Of a DNA stretch of 64,000 nt, positions 50,443-61,856 are shown piece after piece (position 1 is the stretch's first letter; each line of letters opens with the position of its first letter). The notes under the pieces were generated by a model. The model had not been told where the DNA came from, ran no database searches, and saw only the letters and a program-made list of their open reading frames with translations. This DNA comes from Anastrepha obliqua. Its lineage: Eukaryota > Arthropoda > Insecta > Diptera > Tephritidae. The stretch spans positions 132,555,784-132,619,783 of the forward strand of contig NC_072893.1 of the NCBI RefSeq assembly GCF_027943255.1, written 5' to 3'. A program made the position numbers and the translations under genes.

Positions 50443-50596
50443 AATTGAGTACAATAAATTCATTTCTTTTTATATTAAAATAAATAAATAATTCTGTTTA
50501 ATAAAATTCCATTCCATGCTTTCCATGACTTCTGCATGCATTATATTGAAATAATAGTTAAATTATTGATTTGTTGATAAAAGAAGTTTCACTTCA

Positions 50597-52057
50597 ATCG
50601 TGCGGGTTCCGTGAACTACCACACACTTTCTTTTTTTTATTTAGAAAACCGGTCTTTTCGTTTGCGGTGCCTTGAAGTTATTCCAAAAAACAAAAAAAAA
50701 TTAATTTAATCAGAAAAACAAAGATTTTTTACGTACTCGTAAATTGTTTGCCCTAAAAATGCGAAAAAAGCTGCGAAAACTTTTTGGATTTCATTGCGAT
50801 AGTGGTTATGAGCGTTTAAGAGCAAAAAAGTGTCGATTTAATTTTTTAAAAATTCGATCGATCGAATAAAAAGAACAAAGGTTCAGATATCACATACCCG
50901 ATGAATTTCATCAGCGATATGAAGTGGTTAACACAATCGTAAGTAGACAAAGCTCAGTTTTCTCCACAATCCTCACTCATAACTCCCTCTAAGCTATCCC
51001 TTCTTTCCTGCCTTTCTACCTTTTATCCTCTTAGTGGTATCACATGGGATGAAATTTCTGTTTTAAGCCCAAGTGGGTCCTCGCATGGGTAACCATATAA
51101 ATTAACCTAATCTCCTTAGTTTTGTCGGATGAGCTTTTCGTCCCTTTCTGTCATTTGTAATACGTCTTGTGTAAGTGTACAGATATATTTTAGGTATAAC
51201 GCCATGTGAAATCTCAATTATATAAACTTTAAGATACCGAAGGTCAATTAACAATTCTATAAGCTCGACCAAACCTTAAATTAATCACTTGTCAGCGGAC
51301 GAAGAGCCTCTCTTCTTCCTTAGTAGCAATGTATTCTTTATCCATAGGAATATGCTCCACGTCACCTCACCCCATGGGTCGGCACTAGTGAACTTTGCCC
51401 GGAACTTAATCACAATAAGTTTATCTATTTATCCATTTAACCCTCCATCCCGTCAGTCCTTAAGTACCATTCCAACGTGGAGCATTAAGTAAACTTTCGC
51501 CCTTTAAGCTTTGCGATTTGTTTTTGTCATTTTTGTCTCTGAGCCAACGCTCAAGTGTTGCCAGTTAACGTGGCAAGCACAATGTGTGTGTGTACACATG
51601 CCAGACGTGGTGGGGTGAGGGGTTGGCTACATTCCTCATCCCCACCCTTTGTGAGGCCACAGACCTACTGGCCCATTCACCCCGTTTGTTGGCTAATTAA
51701 ATTACGCGAATTAGTTTGGCGCTAAGAATTAAGTGGCACAAATGCGTTGGGGACATATTAGGCGTGCTTGGCGGTAAACAAAAGTGCGCGAAATCATGCA
51801 GAAGAAAGTGCATAGAAAACTTGGCAGTTTTCATTTGTAGGGTTGCACTCGCTGCTGTTTATCTTCTGCTAAGTCGCGTTTCATTTGAAAATGAACTGAT
51901 TGTTTTTACGGCAATGGAGCAAATGCCCGCGCATTCAACACTCCATTACCTGCCCATATTTCTCTCGACCGCGCTAATTGTTTTCCAACGCAGCTTTAAA
52001 GCTACGCACAATTGGCAAGTTTTGCAACTGACCAATCTCGTTTTCTCTGTCTTTCAG
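50597..52057 (+). other. End of giant sdt intron
   Basis: No gene seen. It ends with a pyrimidine-rich acceptor, TTTTCTCTGTCTTTCAG, at 52041-52057. The open frame running through 51716-52057 is intron read-through. Confidence 0.6.
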
Positions 52058-52265
52058 GAGCAACTGCGTCGGCGGCGTGAGGAGGAGGAGCGCATCGCGC
52101 AACAAAATGAGTTTTTACGCAACAGCTTGCGCGGCTCGCGGAAGCTTAAAGCTCTACAGGACAACAAGGCGGCAGCACAGCAGCAACAGCCGATAGCCGC
52201 AGAGCGCGTGACGGGCGTCGATAATGAGGCGTACATGGACGACGAAGATATCGAGAAGATCAATG
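52058..52265 (+). CDS. sdt: stardust, Par-6-binding/coiled segment exon
   Basis: Starts [20 protein letters not shown], then [16 protein letters not shown], and ends DDEDIEKIN, splitting a glycine codon (AATG|GTAGGC). The highly charged helical stretch is the evolutionarily conserved region that in Stardust/PALS1 binds the PDZ domain of Par-6, linking the Crumbs and Par complexes at the apical membrane. It is shared by both long and short isoforms: its phase-0 acceptor fits the donors at 12382 and 33164. Confidence 0.95.
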
Positions 52266-52353
52266 GTAGGCACACGAGAAGTTCTTTCGCTAAAACTTTG
52301 TATTCACACACATATTTTCTCCTTCTCTTCGCTCTTTCTCTCTCTTTCTACAG

Positions 52354-53620
52354 GCTACGGCGAACTAATCGCTGCGCTGACACGCCTGCAAAACCAACTC
52401 ATTAAAAATGGGATGTCCACACTTGCGGGCCGAGTGTCGGCTGCCCACAATGTGCTGAGCGGGGCAGGTGTGGCTCATGCGCTTGCAGCACGCGCCGCTG
52501 TTCTACAACGCCGACGTCCACGTGTTGCTAATTCGGTTAGCGCAAATGCCACGGTGCTACAAAAGGATATCGTGGAACTGCTGACGCAGTCGAACTCCGC
52601 TGCCGCCATTGAGCTGGGTAATCTGCTAACGAGTCATGAAATGGAGGGTCTGCTGTTGGCGCATGATCGTGTGGCGACACTCACTGATGCCACACCATCG
52701 CTAGTGCTTAGCGGCTCTAGCAGTCCACAGCAAACATCAACAGGTGCCGGGGCTGCGCCAGTACCACTGCTTAAAAGTTCAGCGGTACGTGGCACAGCAG
52801 TGGCGCCACCTATGGTGCCACCGCCATTAGCGCAACGTAGCGCCATGCCACTGCCGCAAAATTTGACGGGCGGTGCGGGGACACAACACTCGCCACCAGT
52901 GCCGCCACAACATGGTGGCTTTATGAAACAGCCAATGCGCGCTGACTCGCCGCCGCTAAGCGCTTGCTTCGGCACGCTCAATGATCAGAACGACAACATA
53001 CGCATTATACAAATTGAGAAGTCCACGGAACCGCTGGGTGCGACGGTGCGCAACGAGGGCGAGGCGGTTGTCATTGGACGCATAGTGCGTGGTGGTGCTG
53101 CCGAAAAGTCCGGACTGCTACACGAAGGCGACGAAATACTCGAGGTGAATGGACAGGAGCTGCGCGGCAAGACGGTGAACGAGGTATGCGCGCTACTGAG
53201 CTCCATGCAGGGCACGCTGACATTCCTCATCGTGCCAGCAGGCAGTCCGCCACCGGGTGGCGGCCACCGCGAGAATGCCGTACTGCATGTGCGTGCCCAC
53301 TTCGACTACGATCCCGAGGATGATTTGTACATACCATGTCGCGAGCTGGGCATCAGCTTCCAGAAGGGCGATGTCCTGCACGTGATCTCACGTGACGACC
53401 CCAACTGGTGGCAAGCGTATCGCGAAGGTGAAGAGGATCAAACACTGGCCGGTCTCATACCTAGTCAATCGTTTCAGCATCAGCGCGAGACCATGAAATT
53501 GGCCATTGCCGAGGAGGCGGGATTGGCGCGTAGTCGTGGGAAGGACAGCAGCAAGGGAGCGACTTTATTGTGTGCGCGTAAAGGGAGAAAGAAGAAGAAG
53601 AAGGCCAGTTCGGAAGCAGG
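52354..53620 (+). CDS. sdt: stardust, L27N-L27C-PDZ-SH3 exon
   Basis: The acceptor is TTTCTACAG|GC; the donor is GCAGG|GTGAGG. L27N covers about 52360-52470 ([20 protein letters not shown]); L27C about 52548-52675 ([20 protein letters not shown]). L27 domains hold PATJ and Lin-7 in the complex. A Pro/Ala-rich linker follows. The PDZ domain is about 52995-53240, with the carboxylate-binding loop seen as EPLGATV rather than GLGF; it binds the Crumbs C-terminus. The SH3 domain is about 53280-53475 ([31 protein letters not shown]). The exon ends in the basic HOOK segment [15 protein letters not shown]. Confidence 0.96.
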
Positions 53621-53683
53621 GTGAGGGAAAATGGCAGCTGTGAAGTAGTAAAAAATTAATTTTAATTTATTTTGTGTTTGCAG

Positions 53684-53880
53684 TTATCCGTTGTACGCTA
53701 CGACTGCGCCGGACGAGACGGACCCCGAGGAAATACTCACCTACGAAGAGGTCGCCTTATACTATCCACGTGCCACACATAAAAGACCCATTGTGCTGAT
53801 CGGGCCACCAAATATCGGGCGTCACGAGCTGCGCCAACGGCTGATGGCCGACTCGGATCGATTTTCAGCGGCAGTGCCAC
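53684..53880 (+). CDS. sdt: stardust, guanylate-kinase-like domain exon 1
   Basis: The acceptor is TTTGTGTTTGCAG; the donor is CCAC|GTAAGT. The peptide [20 protein letters not shown] leads to [20 protein letters not shown], the start of the GUK fold. The P-loop reads GPPNIGRHE, lacking the invariant lysine of active guanylate kinases, so the domain is a protein-binding pseudokinase, as in other MAGUKs. Together with the PDZ and SH3 domains it makes the Crumbs-binding module. Confidence 0.96.
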
Positions 53881-54973
53881 GTAAGTTTGCGAAAAATGGA
53901 AGAAAAGCTTTCGGAATTTAGTATTTGCTGCATGTACCTGTGCTTGGCGATCTCGACTTGGCTGTAGATGGTTTGAAATTTCCATATTTTCCTACGTAAT
54001 TCTGGAAATCAAAATGGATATTTTTCTTTCGATCATTTTATTGCCCTGTAATTCACGCCGCTAAGTGCATTAAATCGCCTATTTATTTCCTAATACTTTC
54101 TTTAATGCACTGCTATAATTTGCTGCATTTCTCTCTGGGAGATTTTTTCAAACACGCGCCTTTTTATCGAAAATGTTTTACTTTTTTCGTTTTTGCTTTA
54201 GTTTTCTATTTGTTAGAGGAGAAACTGAAAAAGGGTAAATCGCCAAAAAAAAAACCATAAAAAATTTGCACTTTATCCATTAAGTCGGAGTTTTAGAAAT
54301 AACAGCTAGTAAATTTAGATGCGCGCGAACCCATTTTGTTTCATTGTGCCTGCTCAGCTGGTTCTTATATCTACCTGCAGACACACACACAGCCATACAT
54401 ACACATATGCATACATGTATACGTTTTGCTTTCCATCGGCTTTAAAATCTTTCACAGAAGTAATTAAGCGGCAATTTCCTTGCGCTCTAATTCTCATGCG
54501 ATAATAGCACACACACACACATGCAGGATTGTGACAATTCTGCATGCTCTTATATCTTTCCCAGCCTTGCAAGGACAAGCAGCTGAAAAACGGATATGCA
54601 GTAGATATATGTGGATGTGTATGTGCCCATATGTGGGTGTTTCTAACGACTTAATTGCATAAGCCAAAGCCAAAAATTTTCACCTTCAATTCAATATCAG
54701 CATAGCGCTCACAAACACTCTCGGCTTATCCCTTCCCCCAAAACACACACACACATTTAAATTCATATGCACGTATGTAAGCTTCTTTCTTCTTGCCACA
54801 AGCTCAGACGATTTTCATATGCCAGCCAATCTGTTTCTCACCCCTCTAACTACTTCAGTTCATCACCCATCGCGCGCCCATCCATCCATTCACTCACTGC
54901 CTCACATATTTTTATTCATCTGCTGCACTTGTGTGCTCTTTTCTTCCCTCTGTTTTCATTTTTTGCTCCGCAG

Positions 54974-55105
54974 ATACATCACGTGCACGTCGCGAAGGTG
55001 AAGTACCCGGCGTTGATTATCACTTCATCACGCGCCAAGCCTTTGAGGCGGACATACTGGCGCGTCGCTTCGTCGAACATGGCGAATACGAGAAGGCTTA
55101 CTATG
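54974..55105 (+). CDS. sdt: stardust, guanylate-kinase-like domain exon 2
   Basis: The acceptor is TTGCTCCGCAG; the donor is TATG|GTGAGT. Forty-four codons including [20 protein letters not shown] and [13 protein letters not shown], the GMP-binding-like lobe of the GUK domain with the Arg-Glu-Gly-Glu and Val-Asp-Tyr-His signature. Phase joins both neighbours. Confidence 0.96.
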
Positions 55106-55252
55106 GTGAGTAATAACCACACATACCCACATACTTAAGTTCACACTCTGTGTGTGTATGAGTACTTTTCATATCCTATTTTTTTAAACGAATTAAGTAA
55201 ATTGCAATTTTCACATATCCTCTTATCTTCCAATTTTGTCCCATCATTGCAG

Positions 55253-55434
55253 GCACCTCGCTGGAGGCCATACGTACAGTGGTGGCGAGCGGTAAAATCT
55301 GTGTGCTGAATTTGCATCCGCAGAGTTTGAAATTGTTGCGGGCGTCCGACCTGAAGCCTTATGTGGTGCTGGTGGCGCCGCCGAGTCTCGATAAGCTGCG
55401 ACAGAAGAAAATACGAAATGGCGAACCATTCAAA
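55253..55434 (+). CDS. sdt: stardust, guanylate-kinase-like domain exon 3
   Basis: The acceptor is CCATCATTGCAG; the donor is TTCAAA|GTGAGT. Encodes TSLEAIRTVVASGKICVLNL, then HPQSLKLLRASDLKPYVVLV and APPSLDKLRQKK, the central strands of the GUK fold. Phase 0 at the end. Confidence 0.96.
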
Positions 55435-56353
55435 GTGAGTAGGTGTGAGGAGAATTTCTTCGTCGGCACCTCTGTAGTAATCAATCTGGACAGAAGCGTT
55501 TGCCTTAACTATCTATCTTGTCTATGAGCTGATCTCTCTCTGTACTCTGACAGAGCCGCAACAAAGTCCAAAGCACTTGGGGTGGGTGAAGGCAAAGAAA
55601 TGTTGATGGCAACTGACAAATTTGCTTATCGATAGGATGATTTTTAATTATACCTAGGAAATACAAAAATATTCTTCAGGATGAAGTATAGAGGCGGGCC
55701 ACACGCGCACATGAAATGCCAATATCAGCTTTTGAAATCTTCGAAATCAGATCAGGCTAATAATCGGGAGGGCATTACTGCCATTTGAGGAGAGCAACAC
55801 AGTCCTCTTCAAGTCATTTCAGTTCAAATGCTACATCAGAGCATGTTTCAACAGATATTTGCAACAAGCAGAGAGTGCCCTGTGAGCTCGCTAAAGTGGT
55901 ACAAAATGATTTTCAATAAGTCTTAAAATTGGCGGACTACAGACAGATAGTAACTAATACGTCTAGGGCTAATAGAGAACAAGCTCTCATACTCTGGATG
56001 GCTTTATCAGATACCTTTTATTGCAAACGGCTCGGGAGACACTTGTCAAAGGCTCAATGATACTTTGATTTTTGTAGCAGTTTCAGTTCCTACTTGCTCA
56101 GAAAAGACTCGGCCGTACCGAACATACGTCTGCTCTCTTCACTGATTCAACGCTCTTAAAAGCGTATATTTTCTTGGTCCTTCCTTAGATTTTCGTAATA
56201 GCAATACTTGATTTTCCGTTTTCAGTGCTGCACCAGCTCGAGCCGGATTTATACTACAAAAATTGCAAAATTCCACTGTCTACTTGCTTTCTTTAGTATA
56301 CACAACTAAACTTATCAGCCATTTTTCAATAAATATTCTGTTGTTTCTTGCAG
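55435..56353 (+). other. Last sdt intron
   Basis: A 919-base intron, clearly longer than the neighbouring introns of 63-147 bases (53621-53683, 55106-55252). No recognised element is seen in it. Confidence 0.7.
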
Positions 56354-56548
56354 GAGGAGGAGCTCAAGGACATTATAGCCACCGCTCGTGACATGGAGGC
56401 GCGCTGGGGTCACCTCTTTGACATGATTATCATAAACAACGACACAGATCGTGCTTATCAACAGCTGCTGGCCGAGATCAATTCACTGGAACGTGAACCG
56501 CAATGGGTGCCAGCCAGTTGGGTGCATAACAATCGGGACGAGTCGTAA
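56354..56548 (+). CDS. sdt: stardust, C-terminal exon with stop codon
   Basis: The acceptor is TTGTTTCTTGCAG; then EEELKDIIATARDMEARWGH, LFDMIIINNDTDRAYQQLLA, and a C-terminus of WVPASWVHNNRDES; TAA at 56546-56548. This completes the GUK domain. From 5324 the nine exons give 1554 codons with no stop; from the alternative ATG at 32574, 923 codons. Confidence 0.97.
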   Translation, partial: EEELKDIIATARDMEARWGHLFDMIIINNDTDRAYQQLLAEINSLEREPQWVPASWVHNNRDES

Positions 56549-59199
56549 AGTCAGTGGAAATAAGGTGTAAGCGGAATGGAAAGGAGTAAAATGCCAAAAC
56601 ACAGGGAAACGAATAAGGAAAATTAGTGGGAATTGAGGGACGTATAAGAAGAGAGCTTAGGAGAAAAGTGAAAATAAAAGAGATGTAGTGGGGCAGAAAA
56701 AGTGTTGGAGAGTATCGTTGAAGAAAACTGTCATTAAATTGCGGTTTATTGGAGGCTGAAGCCGATAGAAAGTTGCGTTGCCGCTATGCAGGTGACGGAA
56801 CATCGATAGCAAGTCGATGAGCTTTTTTGAACATTTTTGAAACGAATTTCAATCGCGAAACTTTCTGTCTTCGATCAACTAAAAGAAGATTTGATTAGGT
56901 TTAGCTCTTGGCGAGCTACTTGCCTATATCTTCGATGACTCGTGCGCCTGCTAATATTGGCTTTGGCCACAGCTGTACCAACACTGCGACACAGTGGCTT
57001 AAGGCTTCGAATAGGTTTCTAGCGTGGAACAGAAACAGGGTTCGCGTGGCGCAAGTGGCTGCCGATGCTTTATTTCCAAGCGAAAATGCAATACTTACAC
57101 ATATTTACACACACTTATACTTATTTACTCAAACATACGTACAGTATACACACACACACACACAGAGTAAACTTAAACGCTATTATGTATAATTTGTTGA
57201 TTTATTTGATAAAATTTTGGCGTTTTAATTGGACTCTTAAGCGTTGAAAAAGCGTTAAACTGAATGCTAAAGTAAAAAAAAGTAAATAAAAATAAGAAAA
57301 TTAAAAAATGAAAAAAAAAAATTATATTATATGTGAATAGGGCATGTAATTGTGCTTTGTACTTATAAATGTTTGTAAAAAAAAATATTTTATAAAAAAT
57401 CGACGCATGCCTTGAATTACTTGCGTTTATTGTGTATTATAAAAAAAATTAGAAATTTACCGCCTTATGCATAAAACATTTATTGGTTTCGAAATGCTGT
57501 TTATAAAATGACGATTACGTCAGGCAATTGTTTTTGTTTATGAAACATTTCAGAATTTTTTTAAGTTTTTATGAATTTGGTTGGCTGTTAAAAAACATAC
57601 TTCCAAGTAACAAAGTATCACAAAATAATTTTACTTTACGTTATGTAATATAATATTTGTTCTAAATATGTACTAAAACTCAAGAAATTCCTTAATTGCA
57701 AAATGTACATTTTTTTGTTTAAATTAAATTGTTTACCTTTATCTTTTCGCGCGTTTCTTAGTCGTAAAAATTAGTTAAAAAACAACAAATTATAAAGAAG
57801 CGCATAAAATCTGAAATGCATGAATCATTTCGAAATGTTTTTGAAAGAAATTTTGTAATTTAGTATTTTAAGAACAAATAAAAATAAAATAAAATTTAGT
57901 AAAAAAAAAACGAAACAGTATGTAAAGCAACTAAGAACTAAAATTGCATACCTACACATAACAAAAAAAAAAAAATTCTATTAAATTAAAAAATAAAACA
58001 TGTCTAGCAGTTGCAGGCCAAATGAGCAACGATTTCTATGGTTTTGCGCTGAGAAAAAATTATATAATATATAAATTCATAAAAATTCATGAGAAAGCAG
58101 AATTCACAAAAAATAGAAAAGAATCTATTTTAAGCCCACGTACCATAATAAAAAATATAATAATAACAACAACAAAAACACAAAGTGCTAGTAACTAAAC
58201 AAAAGAAGGTTTAGTAACTAACTCATAAACGCTAGTTGTAAAATCAATATAAAGGAGTAAAATAATATAAAAAACCCAAAAACAAAAAAACAAAATCACA
58301 AAAAGCATAGAACAAAAATCGGGTAACACAACATGCAGTTACTGTTCATAGAACCAAACGAAAAGTGGCAATAGTCGAAAATTTACAACAAATAGAATAG
58401 CTAAAGCAGACACCAAAATCATAAACCTGTTGAAGAAAAAACACTAAATTTTGTAAAAAATATGTAGCAGATAAATATTCCACAAGCGTAGTTAATCGGT
58501 TTAAATATAACCTTAGAGAGTCGAGCAAATCGATTAGTCGTACACACCGCTAACAGCCAACTAATTGAAGCTAACGAACTGAAAGCGCAGCAGCACTCAA
58601 ACTACAGATGAAACATGGCTGTCAGCGTAGAGACCCTACTAGGAAATTAGTTGTGCGTTTTGTGGCGCGGAGGAACATTGAAAACGTCACTAATAAATAA
58701 ATGCATTACAACAAAAAACGAAAATAAAAAACAAATAGCAGAAGTTACCAAAAGAAGCGAGTGTTAGGCATATAAAAAAAGTATAATAAATGAGAAAAAA
58801 CTATATATGTATGTATGCATGTAAGTACGAGTAAGAGAGCAAAGTTATATGGTTTGATGAGATGTTTTTATTACAAGTTATATTTCTGTTGTTAGGTGAA
58901 AACAATATAATTCATATTTGTTCAAAAGCATGCGCCAAACAGATGCAAAAAGAAAAAGTGAAACGAAAAAAAAAAACAAAAAACTATGCAAGATCAATGG
59001 AAAGTAGCGCAAAAGGCCAAAATGATTATATAAAACAAAAAGAAAAAGTTGAGCAAAAGTGACCGCAGAAAAATAAATATAACTAAATTGAAAAGTGAAC
59101 AAATAGAAAACAGCTGGCAACAATTTTTTAAATATTCAAATGATATGTGCCAAAAGACCACACTTTATATTTCAATGTGGATTGAGAGTGAAATTGGAA
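56549..59199 (+). other. sdt: sdt 3' untranslated region (extent uncertain)
   Basis: The stop codon is followed by about 2.6 kb of very A/T-rich sequence with many AATAAA-type signals, for example near 57285, 57878-57892 and 58692-58698. A CA microsatellite lies at about 57148-57165. Which poly-A site is used cannot be told. Similar sequence resumes at 62430-62860, beyond the transposon cluster, so the UTR may once have been longer. Confidence 0.6.
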
Positions 59200-59255
59200 G
59201 TGATTGTTGTTGTTGAATACTGCTAGAATGACAGTTCCCGACTGTCGTGGGAATG
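59200..59255 (+). repeat. Dispersed GTTGTTGTTG repeat, short copy 3
   Basis: ATTGTTGTTGTTGAATACTG then TGACAGTTCCCGACTGTCGT and GGGAAT, the two ends of the repeat at 20791 and 35051 joined with the middle missing. Confidence 0.5.
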
Positions 59256-59580
59256 GGAAATTTGAAGTTAAATATTCCACTCAAACTTTAATTTAAGATC
59301 TGTCTCTTTAAGTAACCTTAAATTACCTTAAAGTAACTCAACAATCAATTCGTTTTCAGTGGTTCTCTACAGAATTTTGGCACACCTTGCTTTTGTGCGA
59401 TAGTCAGAATATTTTTAATTTTACAGCTGCAATCCATCAACATTCAATCCAAAGATAAACTCTATGGAGTGCGCCAACCTAGTTTTGGGCTTGGTGCTGT
59501 TTTGACACTTCAATAAGAAATTTTATTTCAAAAATATATATACTCGTAAATACACCTATTTATTATGTTATAAACACATA

Positions 59581-60897
59581 TACAGGGTGGCTGATGAATT
59601 TTGCTACTTTAAGAAACTCAAATAACTTTTTTTTTAGTGTATGGAATTCATTTATTTTTTTTTCAAGCTGAAGGTCATTAAATTTTATTAAATGTAGCTT
59701 AACTAGTTTTAAAAATAATTGAATTTAAATGCCCCCCATGCTCGTTGACACAAGTGCGGCATCTTAGTAAAAAGTTGTTCATTGCTGCTTTGAGAGTTGC
59801 GACAGGAATAGCCGCAATTGTTGCCCGAATGGATTGTTTTAGTTCATCCAAATTTGTTGGCTTTGTTTTATAAACTTCTTGTTTACATAAACCCCACAAG
59901 AAAAAGTCAGGTGCAGTAAGGTCAGGCGACCTGGGGGGCCAACGAAATTCGGAGTTTCTTGAAATCAGTTTATTGGGAAATTTTCGTCGCAACTCTGTCA
60001 TAACAGTCTGGGCTATGTGAGACGTTGCCCCATCTTGTTGAAACCACACGGAGTTGAAAGGAATTCTCTTTCGGCGTAGTTCTGGATAGAAAAATTCTTT
60101 CAGCATTTTCAAGTAACGGTCTCCAGTAACCGTAACGATGTGACCATTTTCTTCAAAAAAATAAGGCCCGACAATACAGCGTGAAGAAACCGCACACCAC
60201 ACTGTCACGCGAAGAGGATGCAATTCCGTCTCGTGGAGTATCTGTGGGTTAGAAGTACTCCATATTCGACAATTTTGTTTGTTCACATTGCCGTTTAAAT
60301 CGAAATGGTCCTCATCAGACATGAAAAGGCAGTTTAAAATGTTTTGGTCTTCTTCCACCATTTGCAGGATCTTCTGGCAAAATTCCAAGCGAATCGGCAA
60401 GTCTGCTGCATTCAGTTTGTTAACCATTTAAATTTTGTAGGGAAATAAGTCTAAATCTTTGTGCATTATTGTTTGCAAAGACTATCGGCTGACACCAAGT
60501 TGAGCAGATAAGCTTCTTGTTGAAACCCTTGGATTTCTTTGTATAGCTGCAGCTACAGCAGCGATCGTTTCCTCCGTCCGAACTGGTGGGTCTCGATAAT
60601 AAGGCCTTCTTGCGACTGTTCCTTGCTCAGCAAAATTATTCACCAGTCTCATTATGGTCCATCTGCTCGGGGGATCGCCGCCAAACATCCGTCTGTACTC
60701 TCTCTGTACCAAAACTACAGACTCCAGTGCGTGATAGCGGCGGACTATCCAAATTCTTGTTTGCGTGTCCCAGTTATCCATTTTAATAAATTTTAAAGAT
60801 CAATCTGCAAATTAAAACAAAAATGGAACAGATAACTTAAAAAGAAAAAAAGTTATTCAATTTTTTTTTGGTAGAGGCTTTCATCAGCCACCCTGTA
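59581..60897 (-). mobile_element. Tc1/mariner-superfamily transposon (DD41D), nearly intact
   Basis: CAGGGTGGCTGATGAA at 59583 is repeated in complement up to 60895, flanked by TA on both sides (59581-59582 and 60896-60897), the standard target site of this superfamily. Inside is one transposase frame on the minus strand, closed only by two stop codons. Confidence 0.92.
59699..60781 (-). pseudogene. Tc1/mariner-type transposase with two nonsense codons
   Basis: ATG at 60781 (MDNWDTQTRIWIVRRYHALE) opens a helix-turn-helix region of the DUF4817 type. The frame is continuous to 59699 except for TAG at 60484-60482 (after QLGVSR) and TAA at 60430-60428 (after FPYKI). Both fit C-to-T changes of glutamine codons. 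Catalytic blocks: FMSDEDHFDLNG, VWFQQDGATSHIA and WPPRSPDLTAPDFFLWG. Between the second and third aspartates I count 41 residues (DD41D). About 360 codons in all, a normal length. Confidence 0.88.
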
Positions 60898-60929
60898 TAT
60901 ATAAAGAAAAATTCAGCAAAAAAACTAAA

Positions 60930-61784
60930 AATTAGACTTTTTCATTACATTCAGTTCTGTTTAAAATAAGACAGAGTTTCTATTTTTTCAGAATCCGGAA
61001 CGATTACTTTTAAGATTGGGATTAAATGGTCCACCCCTTGCAGCGCGACATTACGCTCAGCGAAGAACATGCTAAGTTTTATTTCAAAATTTCTGGAACC
61101 ATTTGGTTTAATCGGCTTTTTCTTAAAAAAAACTGTTTATTTTAGGTGTCTTTTTTATTGCCTTGATATTTTTTTGGTACATTTTTGTTTCGGCGTGCTT
61201 CTGCAAATCAGAATTACCGCAGTTCAGAACTTTGTCGCACTCAGCGCATTTGCATTTAAATGGATCGTTAGCCACAGCTTTCAACCAGCCACTAAAATTG
61301 TCGTCTTCAAGCCACTTGTTATTGAACTTTTGTTTCCGATACTTGAATTTTTCTCCTGGTGTTCCTCCGAAGAGTCAGTTGAAGAGGGGGAGCTCATTTC
61401 TGTAAAATATATAAATTTTAAATATAAAAAAAGCTAAAACTAAAATAATTGCAAACTTACTTCAAAAGTGAAAAGCACCAGAAAACATGGGACAACTAAC
61501 AATTTTCGCGCGAAGAAAAAATCGCGTTAGCGTTCACGAAGAAAAAATGGCAATGTGGCCGTATTGACACTTTAAAAGTATGCTACCATAAGGAAAAAAA
61601 ACACTGGCATGAAATCTTACTGCGGCTTTTTATTTGAAATGAACTTTTTTAATTTTTCCCGCTATTTTTAAATTTTTTCTGTCCGTTTTGAAAATTCCCT
61701 ACATTTACAGAATTTAAAAAAATCTGTCCTTTTTCGACAAAAATCCCTACATGTAGGAAATTTTCCCTACATTTACCATCACTG
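60930..61784 (-). mobile_element. hAT transposon 5' part, minus strand
   Basis: On the minus strand the element starts CAGTGATGGTAAATGTAGGG at 61784, a typical hAT end. TGTAGGGA recurs several times just inside (subterminal repeats). At about 61355-61150 a frame reads KFNNKWLEDDNFSGWLKAVA, then CKCAECDKVLNCGNSDLQKH, the N-terminal zinc-finger region common to one hAT lineage; the last histidine is lost. Frameshifts disrupt it, and the rest is missing where the DD41D element abuts. Confidence 0.7.
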
Positions 61785-61808
61785 TTTTCACATCCCCTGT
61801 TGCGTCAA

Positions 61809-61856
61809 CAAATCATCTGATTCCTTCAAAATTCATTGAAGGAATCAGATGATTTG
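61809..61856. repeat. Perfect 21-bp hairpin with 6-base loop
   Basis: CAAATCATCTGATTCCTTCA plus A (61809-61829) pairs exactly with 61836-61856 around AATTCA. It lies 25 bases outside the hAT end. It has no T-run like a terminator and no coding role. Confidence 0.85.

Larger units (their letters stand above)
49358..50596. mobile_element. Terminal-inverted-repeat element carrying two SINEs
   Basis: TGAAGTGAAACTTCTTTT at 49358-49375 is exactly complementary to 50579-50596. Just inside the left end is a tandem duplication of an ~85-base unit (GATGAAACGCTGTGAGGAGT ... CCAGCGCCATCTGTTAAAAG) at about 49384-49555, whose first unit also forms an 11-bp hairpin (GATGAAACGCT/AGCGTTTCATC). Two oppositely oriented tRNA-SINEs and a small transposon-type frame lie inside. 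Target duplication is not clear and the family is not recognised. Confidence 0.6.

Noticed and set aside
52224..52353. ATG at 52224 as a start for the L27-PDZ-SH3 frame
   Set aside because: The segment before 52354 is intron: donor at 52266, pyrimidine tract and acceptor at 52353. The upstream exon joins in frame without it.
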